Shown here one piece after another: positions 37,710 to 46,377 of a DNA stretch of 47,920 nt (position 1 is its first letter; every line of letters starts with the position of its first letter). The notes below the pieces were generated by a model. The model searched no databases, had not been told where the DNA came from, and saw only the letters and a program-made list of their open reading frames with translations. The DNA comes from Pseudohaliea rubra DSM 19751 (GTDB lineage: Bacteria; Pseudomonadota; Gammaproteobacteria; Pseudomonadales; Halieaceae): contig NZ_KN234765.1 in NCBI RefSeq assembly GCF_000764025.1, forward strand, positions 1-47,920, written 5' to 3'. Position numbers and translations under genes: made by a program.

Positions 37710-39539
37710 ATGTGTGGCATTGTGGCGGCGGTCGCCCGTCGGGAAGTGTCGGAAATCCTCCTCGAGGGATTGCGGCGTCTGGAATATCGGGGCTACGACT
37801 CGGCCGGTATGGCCCTGGTTGACAACGAGGGCCAGCTGCAGCTGCACAAGGTTCAGGGCAAGGTCGCCCGCCTTGAGGAGGCGCAGGCCCTGGATCCGAT
37901 CCTCGGCTGTACCGGTCTTGCCCATACGCGCTGGGCCACGCACGGACCGCCGGCGGCAGTGAATGCACACCCGCATGTCTCCCACGAGCGCATTGCCCTG
38001 GTGCACAACGGCATTATCGAGAACCACGAAGAGCTTCGTGAGGAGCTCGCTGCCGCCGGCTATGCCTGTGTCTCTGCCACCGACTCGGAGGTGGTGGCTC
38101 ACCTGCTGCACCGGGCGATGGCCGCCGGTGACAGCCTCTTCGATGCACTCCGCGGGGTCGTCGCACGGCTGCGCGGGGCTTATGCCATCGCCGCCGCCGA
38201 CAAGGAAGACCCTCACACCATTGTGGCCGCCCGGGAGGGCAGCCCGCTGGTCGTGGGTGTCGGTATCGGTGAGAACTTCCTTGCGTCAGATACGCTTGCC
38301 CTGCGTCAGGTCACCGACCGTTTCATCTATCTTGAGGAAGGCGACCTGGTAACCATGACTGCCGCGTCCCTGACGGTCTGCGATGCGGCCGGCGAGAGCG
38401 TCGAACGTCCGGTGAAGCGCGTGGCCACGGGCATCGAGACCGTGGACCTCGGCGCCTATGAGCACTACATGCTCAAGGAGATCCACGAGCAGCCCCAGGC
38501 TCTGGCGGCCACCTTCAGCAGTGGTGATGGTCACAGGATCCGCGACGCGGTCTTTGGCGACGGCGCCGCCGCTGCCTTCGATAGCACCCGGTGCGTGCAG
38601 ATCGTGGCCTGCGGTACCAGTTATCACGCGGGGCTTGTTGCCCGTTACTGGCTGGAAGAGCTCGCCGGTATCCCCTGCCAGGTGGAGGTGGCGTCGGAAT
38701 TCCGCTACCGCAGACGCGTGGCGCACCGGGATACGCTGCTGGTGACCGTGTCGCAGTCGGGAGAGACCGCCGATACGCTGGCGGCACTGCGCCACGCAGG
38801 TGCCGGGGAGTTCCTTGCCAGCCTGGCCATCGCCAACGTCGACAACAGCTCCCTCGTGCGTGAGAGTGATCTTGTCTTTCTGACCCGGGCGGGTACGGAG
38901 ATCGGTGTGGCCTCGACCAAGGCTTTCACTACACAGCTGGTGGCCCTGCTCATGCTCACCATCGCCCTCGGCCGGCGCAACGGCATGGCGGAAAGTCAGC
39001 AGCAGGCCCTTATCGACGGTCTCCATGCGCTGCCGGAACTGGTCGCCCGGGTGGTCGCCCTGGATAGTGCGATCGAAGAGCTGGCGGGGGCCTTCATCCA
39101 CAAGCACCACGCCCTGTTCCTGGGCCGCGGCGTCGAATACCCGATCGCCCTCGAAGGGGCGCTCAAGCTGAAAGAGATCTCTTACATCCACGCCGAGGCC
39201 TATCCCGCCGGGGAGCTCAAGCACGGCCCGCTGGCACTGGTGGACGCGGACATGCCTGTGGTAGCCGTGGCGCCCACGGATGAGCTGCTGGACAAGCTCA
39301 AGTCGAATCTCGAGGAAGTGCGCTCCCGCGGCGGTGAGTTGTATGTCTTCGCCGACGGGGACGCCGGTTTCAGCGCAGCGCCGGGGCTGCACCTGCTACC
39401 GATGCCGCATGCCCCGGAGGTGCTGAACCCGATTCTCTACACGGTGGCCTTGCAGCTCCTTGCCTACCACGTGGCCGTGCAGAAGGGCACGGATGTGGAC
39501 AAGCCGCGCAACCTGGCCAAGTCTGTGACCGTGGAGTAA
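37710..39539 (+). CDS. glmS: Glutamine-fructose-6-phosphate aminotransferase
   Basis: Makes glucosamine-6-phosphate from fructose-6-phosphate and glutamine, the first step of the route that GlmU completes. The product is 609 residues, the E. coli length. The glutaminase domain starts with the catalytic Cys (MCGIVAAVARREV) and has RRLEYRGYDSAG and HTRWATHG. Two SIS domains follow, with CGTSYHAGL near 300 and TVSQSGETADTLAAL near 349. The C-terminus is DKPRNLAKSVTVE. It starts 2 bp after the glmU stop, with a strong AGGGAGGG in the glmU tail. Confidence 0.98.
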   Translation: MCGIVAAVARREVSEILLEGLRRLEYRGYDSAGMALVDNEGQLQLHKVQGKVARLEEAQALDPILGCTGLAHTRWATHGPPAAVNAHPHVSHERIALVHNGIIENHEELREELAAAGYACVSATDSEVVAHLLHRAMAAGDSLFDALRGVVARLRGAYAIAAADKEDPHTIVAAREGSPLVVGVGIGENFLASDTLALRQVTDRFIYLEEGDLVTMTAASLTVCDAAGESVERPVKRVATGIETVDLGAYEHYMLKEIHEQPQALAATFSSGDGHRIRDAVFGDGAAAAFDSTRCVQIVACGTSYHAGLVARYWLEELAGIPCQVEVASEFRYRRRVAHRDTLLVTVSQSGETADTLAALRHAGAGEFLASLAIANVDNSSLVRESDLVFLTRAGTEIGVASTKAFTTQLVALLMLTIALGRRNGMAESQQQALIDGLHALPELVARVVALDSAIEELAGAFIHKHHALFLGRGVEYPIALEGALKLKEISYIHAEAYPAGELKHGPLALVDADMPVVAVAPTDELLDKLKSNLEEVRSRGGELYVFADGDAGFSAAPGLHLLPMPHAPEVLNPILYTVALQLLAYHVAVQKGTDVDKPRNLAKSVTVE

Positions 39540-39552
39540 GGCCGGCTCGGAC

Positions 39553-39900
39553 TCAGCGGGTGCTCGCCAGAGACCGGGTTTTCACATCGATGGCACTGCG
39601 CGCCTCCGCTATGGCCTCATCGATACAGCGCCGGTTTGCCGCCGCTGTGCTCAGCCCGCCGGCGTTTCGGTAGCTGGTTGTGCCGCAGACCTGCCGTGCT
39701 GCGGCCCGGATACGCTGCTGCAGCGCCTCCTGGCCGGCGGTAGAGGCCAGGTTAAGATCCCCGTAAGCAACGGCCCGCTGTGCCCTGAGTGGCTCCGTGG
39801 TTTGGCCGCTCGACGGGCCATCTTCGGCCTTCACGGCGCCGGCGCCGAGGGTGAATGCGGCGAGCACTGCGACAATGCTGCCTATGATCGAATCGTCCAT
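39553..39900 (-). CDS. UrcA family protein
   Basis: A 115-residue secreted protein of the UrcA family, whose function is unknown. It has a signal peptide (IIGSIVAVLAAFTLGAGAVKA), a conserved AYGDLNLASTAGQEALQQRI segment, then AAARQVCGTTS, and a second Cys in NRRCIDEAIAEA, so a disulfide in the periplasm is likely. The ATG at 39900 is preferred because AGGTG lies 7 nt upstream; a GTG three codons earlier is possible. It is convergent with glmS and divergent from the regulator gene at 40235. Confidence 0.8.
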   Translation of the reverse strand: MDDSIIGSIVAVLAAFTLGAGAVKAEDGPSSGQTTEPLRAQRAVAYGDLNLASTAGQEALQQRIRAAARQVCGTTSYRNAGGLSTAAANRRCIDEAIAEARSAIDVKTRSLASTR

Positions 39901-40234
39901 AGAGGTCACCTGCTGCTCGTTATTCAGCTCTGAATTCAGCTTCGATAGTAGCCTAAAGGTTAGCGATCGCTCACAGACGCATCACCGGAAGGCTCCTCCA
40001 GGCCCGTGTCCGTGGCCCACGCCTGCAATGCTGGACCGTCTTCCCCAGGCCCTTGCAGTGACGTCCGGTGACATTCGGTGACAGGCGCTGTGTTGGCCGA
40101 GCACAGGAGTGGTGAGTCACGAGAGGAGACATTACGTGACAGTTACTGTGACATTTGGGATCAACTCCCCGGGATGAGTGCTATTATCAGACCAATAGTT
40201 GCGTTGCGAAAAAAAAAGCAAACTTGGAGCCCCT
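39901..40234 (+). other. Regulatory region upstream of the winged-helix/TPR gene
   Basis: The 334-bp gap between the divergent urcA-like and regulator genes has no gene. It holds the GTGAC repeat array (40058-40153), a possible -10 TATTAT at 40182-40187 with no good -35, a run of nine A at 40209-40217, and a GGAG before the GTG start. The layout suggests activator-dependent control. Confidence 0.55.
40058..40153 (+). promoter_or_regulatory. GTGAC direct-repeat array, possible operator
   Basis: GTGAC starts at 40058, 40068 and 40078, spaced exactly 10 bp, and again at 40136 and 40148. Four of the five read GTGACA. One-helical-turn spacing is typical of sites for OmpR/PhoB-type winged-helix proteins that bind as head-to-tail dimers. 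The gene downstream encodes a winged-helix-like protein, so autoregulation is possible but unproven. Confidence 0.5.
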
Positions 40235-41968
40235 GTGGCCCCCGACGATCCAAAACGGACTGCCTTCGATCCCGACGATCCGAACAATGCCCGCGGGGGC
40301 TTTTCGGAGGCGTCAATTCGCGCACAGCTTCAGCGCCTGCAGTCCAGTCGCTCCTTTGCCCGCGCCCACCGCCTTCTGCACCTGTTGATCTACCTGGTTG
40401 AGCACTCCCTGACCGCTGGTGATCGCGATCTGCACGAAGCCATCATCGGCATCGAACACTTCAAGCGCGGTAGCGACTTCGACTGCCAGACTGATACCAT
40501 CGTGCGGGTCAACGCCCGCCGCTTGCGCGACCGTCTCGCCGCTTACTACCGGGAAGAGGGCGCTGAGGATCCCATCCGCTTTGAGATCCCCAAAGGTCGC
40601 TATCGCGTTCTCTTTCACCCCGGCGCGCCGCAATCGGTTCCCGATCCTGTGCCGGCCGCCGACGCTGCTGCGCTGCCGCCGACGGCACCGGTGACGCCAG
40701 CACCCACCGTGCCGTTGTCGGCCACCGCAACGGTGGACTGGCCAGCGGATACCGGGATCCGGCCTGAACCGGCCGCGGTGACGGGCCCGCCAGCCGTAGC
40801 CGACACCCTTGCGCAGCCGCGCCGGTGGCGATTCTCGCCGGCCGTGGCGGCCCTTGTGGTTATGACTGCCCTTGTCGGCCTGATTGCCGGCGTGACGCGC
40901 AACGGTGAACCGACAGCCGCGGCAAGCGTGCCGGTGAGGCCTTCGACTGCCGCTCCGATCCTGGCGGTGCAGGAACAGGAACAGCTGGCCCTTGCCGACT
41001 TCTACTACGGCCGCCGGGCGAGCGGTGATGTCTCCCTTGCCCTGGAGCACTATGAGCGCGTTCTCGCGCTGGACAAGGGCATCGCGGATGCCTGGGTTGG
41101 TGTGGCCAAGTGTATTCGGGTGCTCTGGCTTGAAGAGGGTCTGCTGTCCTCAGAGGAAGCGCTGGTGCGGCAGTTCGCCGCCCTGCGCACGGCCCTGAGC
41201 CTCGACTCTTCTCATGCGGAGGCGCACGCGCGGATGGCGACGCTCCAGCGGCGCTGGCTGGACGACCGCGAGGCCGCCAGTCAGTCCATGGCCCTGGCGC
41301 TGCAGTACGGCGGCGGTGACCCGGAGGTTCTGTCGATGGTGGCGGGCTACCGGGGGCTGCAGGGCGATCTCGAGGGCGCCATCGACGCCCTGCGCGCCGC
41401 GCTGGAGCGGGAGCCCACCAATGCGCTTTACCGCCGCAATCTGGGCAGTTATCTGTTGCTCGCCGGCCGCCTCGAAGAGGCCCGGGAACAACTCCTGCAC
41501 GCGCGGCATCTCAATCCCGGCCGGCCCCGGATCGAGCTGGACCTTGTCGAGGCCCTCCTCGGCCTCGACAGGAGTGCCGAGGCCCGGGCCGTCGTGGCGG
41601 CGATGCCCCCGGGGCCCGAAGCCACGCTGGCCGCCGCCCTGCTGGGAGCGGCTGAAGGCCAGCTGGATGAGGCCCTCGGGGCCCTGGAAAGCCTGGCCGC
41701 CTCGGGCATTGCCGCCCAGACGGTGCTCGCCCTTCGCGGTTACCTGTTTGTCGGTGATCTGGACCGGGCCGTGGCCTGTCTCGAGCGGAGCCGGGACCTG
41801 TTGCTTGCCCGCGAGGGCCCCGGCGTGCCGCCCATCTTCGATCTCTACAATCTTTACCTCTCACCCACAGGACGTCGTGCCAGCGGGCACCCGGCCTGGC
41901 GACGCTGGTGGCAGGGCGCGGGCCTCGTCGCCCGGGAAGATGGCCAGCCGTCCCTTATCGACTGGTAA
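40235..41968 (+). CDS. Membrane-anchored winged-helix / TPR regulator
   Basis: A 577-residue protein from a GTG at 40235, 5 nt after GGAG; a TTG at 40199 would add 12 residues. Residues 25-127 contain a winged-helix-like domain with the pattern LLIYLVEHSL, IGIEHFKRGSDFDCQTDTIV, RVNARRLRDRLAAYYREEG and IRFEIPKGRYRVLF. A Pro/Ala-rich linker follows to about 195 and a single membrane helix spans about 202-220 (PAVAALVVMTALVGLIAGV). The rest (about 240-560) is Ala- and Leu-rich with several TPR-like helix pairs. The topology is like CadC/ToxR: cytoplasmic DNA-binding head, one helix, periplasmic sensor. The target and signal are unknown. Confidence 0.75.
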   Translation: MAPDDPKRTAFDPDDPNNARGGFSEASIRAQLQRLQSSRSFARAHRLLHLLIYLVEHSLTAGDRDLHEAIIGIEHFKRGSDFDCQTDTIVRVNARRLRDRLAAYYREEGAEDPIRFEIPKGRYRVLFHPGAPQSVPDPVPAADAAALPPTAPVTPAPTVPLSATATVDWPADTGIRPEPAAVTGPPAVADTLAQPRRWRFSPAVAALVVMTALVGLIAGVTRNGEPTAAASVPVRPSTAAPILAVQEQEQLALADFYYGRRASGDVSLALEHYERVLALDKGIADAWVGVAKCIRVLWLEEGLLSSEEALVRQFAALRTALSLDSSHAEAHARMATLQRRWLDDREAASQSMALALQYGGGDPEVLSMVAGYRGLQGDLEGAIDALRAALEREPTNALYRRNLGSYLLLAGRLEEAREQLLHARHLNPGRPRIELDLVEALLGLDRSAEARAVVAAMPPGPEATLAAALLGAAEGQLDEALGALESLAASGIAAQTVLALRGYLFVGDLDRAVACLERSRDLLLAREGPGVPPIFDLYNLYLSPTGRRASGHPAWRRWWQGAGLVAREDGQPSLIDW

Positions 41969-41990
41969 CCGCCCGGTCTGAGGGCCGGCC

Positions 41991-44093
41991 TCAAAAGCGG
42001 TATTCGTAGCGGGCCCAGAGCACCCGGCCAGGCTCATTGACCCGGATTGCTACCGGGTTGAAGGGGTCGAGGTTACTGCGGTTCAGGTGCTCCGCATAGC
42101 GACGGTCGAAGAGGTTGTCGACCCCGGCGCGCAGGTCGCCGAAGCTGCCGAGACTCATGCTCGCGTAGAGGTCGAGCACGGCCCAGTCCGGCGTTTCACC
42201 GGCATCGAGTCCGCTGTTTACCATAGGATTTGCTTCTACCCGGTCCTGCTCCGCGGCCCAGCGCAGGCTGGCACCGGCGCGCCAGCGGCTGGTGTCGTAG
42301 TCCAGGTTCAGGCTGCCGTTCAGCGGCGGTGTTTGAGCGATGTCCCGGTTTTCGCTGGTGTTCTCGGCACGGACCCAGGCGAGGCTCGCCGAGGCCTCCC
42401 AGCCGCCGCCAACGCGCCAGGTCCAGCTGCCTTCCACGCCATGGAGGCGTGCATCCACGTTACGGTAGACCGTCGCGTTGTCATCTGGGAGGACATCGCC
42501 CTGGCCGTGAGCGCGATCGCGCAGGATGTAATCGCTGACGCTGTCGTAAAAGGCCACACCATCTATCCGGTGTTTTCCCGCCAGGAGTACGAGACCGGCA
42601 TCGGCCTGGCGGTGGGTTTCCGGGTTCAGTCCCGGGTTGCCGATCCAGCGCATCATGGGCGCTGTATTGGCGGCAGCGAGGAAGCGTTCGGACGCATCGG
42701 CGGTGCGCACCGTGCGGCTGATTCCGGCGAAGGCGGTCCAGCGGTTGCCGAGCTGCTGCTCATAGCGCAGCAGGCCCCCCCAGTTGTCTTCGTTGATCTG
42801 GTCCGCGTGCGTAACACCGTAGTACTGCTCGTAGAGGGCGTCTGGACCGGGGAGCATCGGCGACGCCGGCTTTGCGCCGGTGGCGTCGGCCTCGGCGCTG
42901 ACGCGGTCGTAGCGCAGGCCGGCCTTCAAGCTGCGATCCGCTGCGACAGACCAGCGCAGTTCTGCGAAGGCACCGGCCTGCTCGAGGCTTGCGTCGGGCC
43001 AGAGAAAGCTCTGAATCATCTGCACGTTGTCTGTCGTCGGGCCCAGGTAGCGGGTTGCGCTGCGTTCATTGCGCTGATAATCGAGGCCCAGGGTCCAGGC
43101 GAAAGCCTCTCCTGTGGTGAATTCGCCGATGATCCGCGCGCCGGTGGTGTCGGAGCGCGAGGGGACACGCAAAGCCATGGGCGCGGTCAGAGGCCGATTG
43201 CTGTAGTTGTCCATGAGGTGCCCGACCTCCGTGCGATAGAGCTCCACGGACAGCTCGTCCAGGCCTGCGAGGTTATAGCCTCGATAGCGCAGCCGGTACT
43301 GGTCGCTGGTGTCCTCCGGTGCATCCATGCCGGCACCGGGAAACAGCGCGTCTGTGGTCTCGGTGCGCTCCACGGCAAGTTCAAGCCGATCCCTGTCGCG
43401 CAGGCGCAGGCCGCCGGCGAGGTAGACCGAGTCTTCTGCATAGGCCGAGCGGACGGCATCGCCACCGCCATCGCGATAATTGTCCGCCGAGCGGTCCTCG
43501 ATATTCAGGCGCAGGTAGCCGGGCTTGCCGGCCCAGGCCAGCTCCGCAGCGATGTCGCGTTCCAGGCCGTTGCTGGTGGTGCCGGCGCGGAGACCGCCGC
43601 TGAAACCATCCCTGTCCGGCTCGTTCTCGCGCTCGAAGAGCAGCGTGCCGCCGCTGCCGCCGCCGCCATAGCGCAGCGTCTGTACGCCCTTCAGCACGGT
43701 GATGCGCTCGAAGGTGTTCACGGAGGCGAAGGAGGTGGGCGGATCCATGCGGTTCGGGCAGCCGCCGTGTAGATAGGCACCGTCCAGGAGAACGTTGATG
43801 CGCCCCTGGCTCTGACCACGCAGGGTCGGCTCGAGGCCGCGGCCGCCGAAGCGACCGAGGCTGAGCCCGTTTACGGAGCGCAGAAGTTCGGCCCCGTCGG
43901 CGGCGGGGGCACCGTTTTCCCGGTCGAGGTTGAGGACGTCCTCGCCCAGCGAGCTTTCGCGGACGCCGATAACGATGATGTTGGGCAGCTCGTCGCCGGG
44001 CGTCTTTTCCGCAGCCAGGGCGAGAGGGGTGGACAGCACCGCGGCAAGGCAGCTTACGAGAATCGAACGGCTGAACGGGGGGGGCGGACGCAT
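41991..44093 (-). CDS. TonB-dependent outer-membrane receptor, copper type (OprC/NosA-like)
   Basis: A 700-residue outer-membrane receptor. The ATG at 44093 gives a clean signal peptide (RSILVSCLAAVLSTPLALA); the longer frame to 44210 lacks one at its N-terminus. The plug domain at about 35-160 contains GGCPNRMDPPTSF and ERITVLKGVQTLRYGGGGSGG, as in the copper-receptor subfamily. The CxxxM (Cys112, Met116) and HxM (His292, Met294 in GHLMDNYSNRP) pairs known to bind copper in OprC are both present. The C-terminus (VLWARYEYRF) ends in Phe, as barrel proteins do. It is divergent from the lipoprotein gene at 44314. Substrate copper is inferred from these residues. Confidence 0.87.
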   Translation of the reverse strand: MRPPPPFSRSILVSCLAAVLSTPLALAAEKTPGDELPNIIVIGVRESSLGEDVLNLDRENGAPAADGAELLRSVNGLSLGRFGGRGLEPTLRGQSQGRINVLLDGAYLHGGCPNRMDPPTSFASVNTFERITVLKGVQTLRYGGGGSGGTLLFERENEPDRDGFSGGLRAGTTSNGLERDIAAELAWAGKPGYLRLNIEDRSADNYRDGGGDAVRSAYAEDSVYLAGGLRLRDRDRLELAVERTETTDALFPGAGMDAPEDTSDQYRLRYRGYNLAGLDELSVELYRTEVGHLMDNYSNRPLTAPMALRVPSRSDTTGARIIGEFTTGEAFAWTLGLDYQRNERSATRYLGPTTDNVQMIQSFLWPDASLEQAGAFAELRWSVAADRSLKAGLRYDRVSAEADATGAKPASPMLPGPDALYEQYYGVTHADQINEDNWGGLLRYEQQLGNRWTAFAGISRTVRTADASERFLAAANTAPMMRWIGNPGLNPETHRQADAGLVLLAGKHRIDGVAFYDSVSDYILRDRAHGQGDVLPDDNATVYRNVDARLHGVEGSWTWRVGGGWEASASLAWVRAENTSENRDIAQTPPLNGSLNLDYDTSRWRAGASLRWAAEQDRVEANPMVNSGLDAGETPDWAVLDLYASMSLGSFGDLRAGVDNLFDRRYAEHLNRSNLDPFNPVAIRVNEPGRVLWARYEYRF

Positions 44094-44203
44094 GGCGGGC
44101 AGGTTTCTGTCTGCATGTATAAAGGCCGTAAGGATATAGCCATCCGCTTTGCCTGCCGTGTGGCATAGTGTCGCAGCCGCCCGCCGGGAGCTCCCGTCAG
44201 GCT

Positions 44204-44243
44204 CTGTCACACAACCTTCACGAGAGTTTCACGGTTTCGACAC
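44204..44243 (+). promoter_or_regulatory. pho-box-like direct repeats
   Basis: CTGTCAC (44204), CCTTCAC (44215) and GTTTCAC (44226) recur every 11 bp, and a fourth degenerate unit TCGACAC follows at 44237. Seven conserved bases plus a four-base spacer is the known PhoB box format (CTGTCAT-nnnn-CTGTCAT). The array points toward the lipoprotein gene, 71 bp upstream of its ATG. Direct binding by PhoB is inference. Confidence 0.5.
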
Positions 44244-44313
44244 GCTGGATTCATCTTACGCTGTCAGGTTGCTCCTATCGTTCCCGGTGATTCCGCAGAG
44301 AGAGTAGGCAGTC

Positions 44314-46167
44314 ATGATGACACGCAACCCCCTTTTCGCCGCCGTTGGCGGCCTGGTCCTGGCAATGGCTCTCGCCGGCTGCGAGGGTGACGATGGTAGC
44401 GACGGGACCCCGGGCCCTGCCGGAGCGCCGGGGACCGATGGTGCGCCCGGTGCGGAGGGCGCCCCGGGCAGCGATGCCAACGCCGCTCTGGCGCTCACGT
44501 TTCTCGGCCGTACGGCACCGCTAGGCGCCTTTGATGAATCGGCGGCGGAGATCGTTGCCTACCATCCGGCCACGGTCCGTGCCTTCGTGGTCAACGCCGA
44601 GGTCGGCAAGGTCGATATTGTTGACCTGCAGGACCCGACAGCACCGAACCGCATCGACACCCTGGATGTGGCCGCTGACGTGGAAAGTGCCGAGGGACTG
44701 CCCGAGGGCGCCATGGGCGACGTAAACAGCGTCGATATCAGCGGTGATACGCTGGCGGTCGCCCTGGCGGCGGACGTGGCCCAGGAAAACGGTTATCTCG
44801 CCTTCTATTCGACCGACGGCACTTACCTCTCGGCCGTGGAAGCAGGCGCCCTGCCCGACAAAGTCGGCTTTTCACCGGATGGCCGTTACGCCGTGTCCGC
44901 CAACGAGGGTGAGCCCAACGACGACTACAGCGTTGACCCCGAGGGCAGCCTGACTATAGTCGATCTTTCCGCGGGCTTCGACAACCTCGTCGCTACTACG
45001 GCGGATTTCACGGCTTTCAACGTCGGCGGCAGTAAGACGCTGACCGGCCCGGTGCGTGTGTCCGCAAAGGCCGAATCCGTTGCCCGGGACCTCGAGCCCG
45101 AGTTCGTTGCCTTCTCTGCGGACAGCAGTACGGTCTACGCCACGCTGCAGGAGAACAATGCGGTGGCCATCGCCGACCTCGCCAGCGGTACCGTGTCTGC
45201 TGTGCTCGGCATCGGCTTCAAGGACTATGGGCTGCCGGGCAATGAGTTCGATGCCAGCAACCGTGACGGCGGCGTGAATATCCGCAACTGGAGCGTTTAC
45301 GGCACCTATATGCCGGACGGGTTTGACAGTTATGAGGTGGCCGGCACTACTTACCTGGTCACCGCCAACGAGGGTGACGGGCGCGAGTACGTGACCGACG
45401 CCGCCGATGACGCAGCTTGTGCGGCCCAGGGTGGTTTCCTCTTCGATGATGGTGACTGTTTTCACTATTTGGATGAGCTTCGCGTCAAGGATCTCGACCC
45501 GTCTCAGTTCACCGACGAGCTCAAGGCCCGACTCGGACCGGATTTCCAGGCCAACGAGAACCTCGGCCGCCTGAAGATGATTACCGATCTCGGTCTCGTG
45601 GATTCGGACGCCTGCGTCACCCTGGCGACTACGGGCCAGCCGCTGCTGTACCCGGATGAAACGCCGGCAGCCGGCTGTGTCTACGAGGCGCTTTATTCCT
45701 TTGGCGCGCGTTCCTTCACGATCTGGGATACGGACACGGGCAGGCCGGTCTTCGACAGCGGCAGCGACTTTGAGGTGATCACTGCGCAACAGCTCGGTGA
45801 GGGCTTCAATGCGAGCAACGACGATGACGAGGGTGACGCACGCTCCGACGACAAGGGACCGGAACCGGAAGCCGTCGAAATCGCCGAGCTGGGTGGCAAC
45901 GTCTTCGCCTTCATCGCTCTTGAGCGCGTGGGTGGCATCATGGTCTACAACATCACCAATCCGCAGAACGCCAGCTTTGTGCAGTATGTCAGCAGCCGTG
46001 CTTTCTCCGAGGGCGCCGAAACGGACGTGGCCGCGGGGATCTCAGACCTGGGTCCTGAGGACATCAAGTTTGTGCCGGCCGCCGATAGCCCCACCGGTGA
46101 GCCCCTGCTGCTGGTGAGTAATGAGGTTTCCGGCACGCTTGCGGTTTACAGCGTCACCCTTTTATAG
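44314..46167 (+). CDS. Choice-of-anchor I family lipoprotein with collagen-like stalk
   Basis: A 617-residue predicted lipoprotein. The signal ends in lipobox LAGC (Cys23). Ten uninterrupted Gly-X-Y triplets follow (residues 25-54, mostly GAP, GTD and GAE), then a beta-propeller-like domain. It contains FVVNAEVGKVDIVDLQDP, FSPDGRYAVSANEGEPNDDY and SLTIVDLSAG, which fit the choice-of-anchor I family (related to phytase-like and mesenchyme glycoprotein domains). Two Asp/Glu-rich segments (near 365-385 and 505-520) may bind metal. Enzymatic activity is not established. A pho-box-like array precedes it and a strong terminator follows. The ATG at 44317 is an equal start. Confidence 0.8.
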   Translation: MMTRNPLFAAVGGLVLAMALAGCEGDDGSDGTPGPAGAPGTDGAPGAEGAPGSDANAALALTFLGRTAPLGAFDESAAEIVAYHPATVRAFVVNAEVGKVDIVDLQDPTAPNRIDTLDVAADVESAEGLPEGAMGDVNSVDISGDTLAVALAADVAQENGYLAFYSTDGTYLSAVEAGALPDKVGFSPDGRYAVSANEGEPNDDYSVDPEGSLTIVDLSAGFDNLVATTADFTAFNVGGSKTLTGPVRVSAKAESVARDLEPEFVAFSADSSTVYATLQENNAVAIADLASGTVSAVLGIGFKDYGLPGNEFDASNRDGGVNIRNWSVYGTYMPDGFDSYEVAGTTYLVTANEGDGREYVTDAADDAACAAQGGFLFDDGDCFHYLDELRVKDLDPSQFTDELKARLGPDFQANENLGRLKMITDLGLVDSDACVTLATTGQPLLYPDETPAAGCVYEALYSFGARSFTIWDTDTGRPVFDSGSDFEVITAQQLGEGFNASNDDDEGDARSDDKGPEPEAVEIAELGGNVFAFIALERVGGIMVYNITNPQNASFVQYVSSRAFSEGAETDVAAGISDLGPEDIKFVPAADSPTGEPLLLVSNEVSGTLAVYSVTLL

Positions 46168-46188
46168 CGGCGCCTCCCCCGCATGCAG

Positions 46189-46215
46189 GCCCGCCGCTTG
46201 CGGCGGGCTTTTTTT
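46189..46215 (+). terminator. Intrinsic terminator after the lipoprotein gene
   Basis: GCCCGCCG, loop CTTG, CGGCGGGC, followed by seven T. It is a textbook rho-independent terminator 21 bp after the stop codon. Confidence 0.93.
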
Positions 46216-46377
46216 GATTCATTGCAGCTGTCCGGCGCCGATGCGGGGGTTGCCCTCACCCCTGATGACTACCGTACCCCCAGGGCGGGCGGTATCACCC
46301 CGGAAGTATGCAAGGCCCATGGCGACCGATCCCGGGGCGAGCTATGCTGGCGGACCACTTCCTGTGAAGCAGCCGGC

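Noticed and set aside
42087-43772. 561-codon open frame antisense to the TonB receptor gene
   Set aside because: It is a composition shadow: the receptor has a signal peptide, plug, barrel and conserved metal residues on the minus strand.
46183-46377. Longer astA frame starting at 46183
   Set aside because: It would start inside the terminator hairpin of the previous gene, and the first 65 residues do not fit the family N-terminus.
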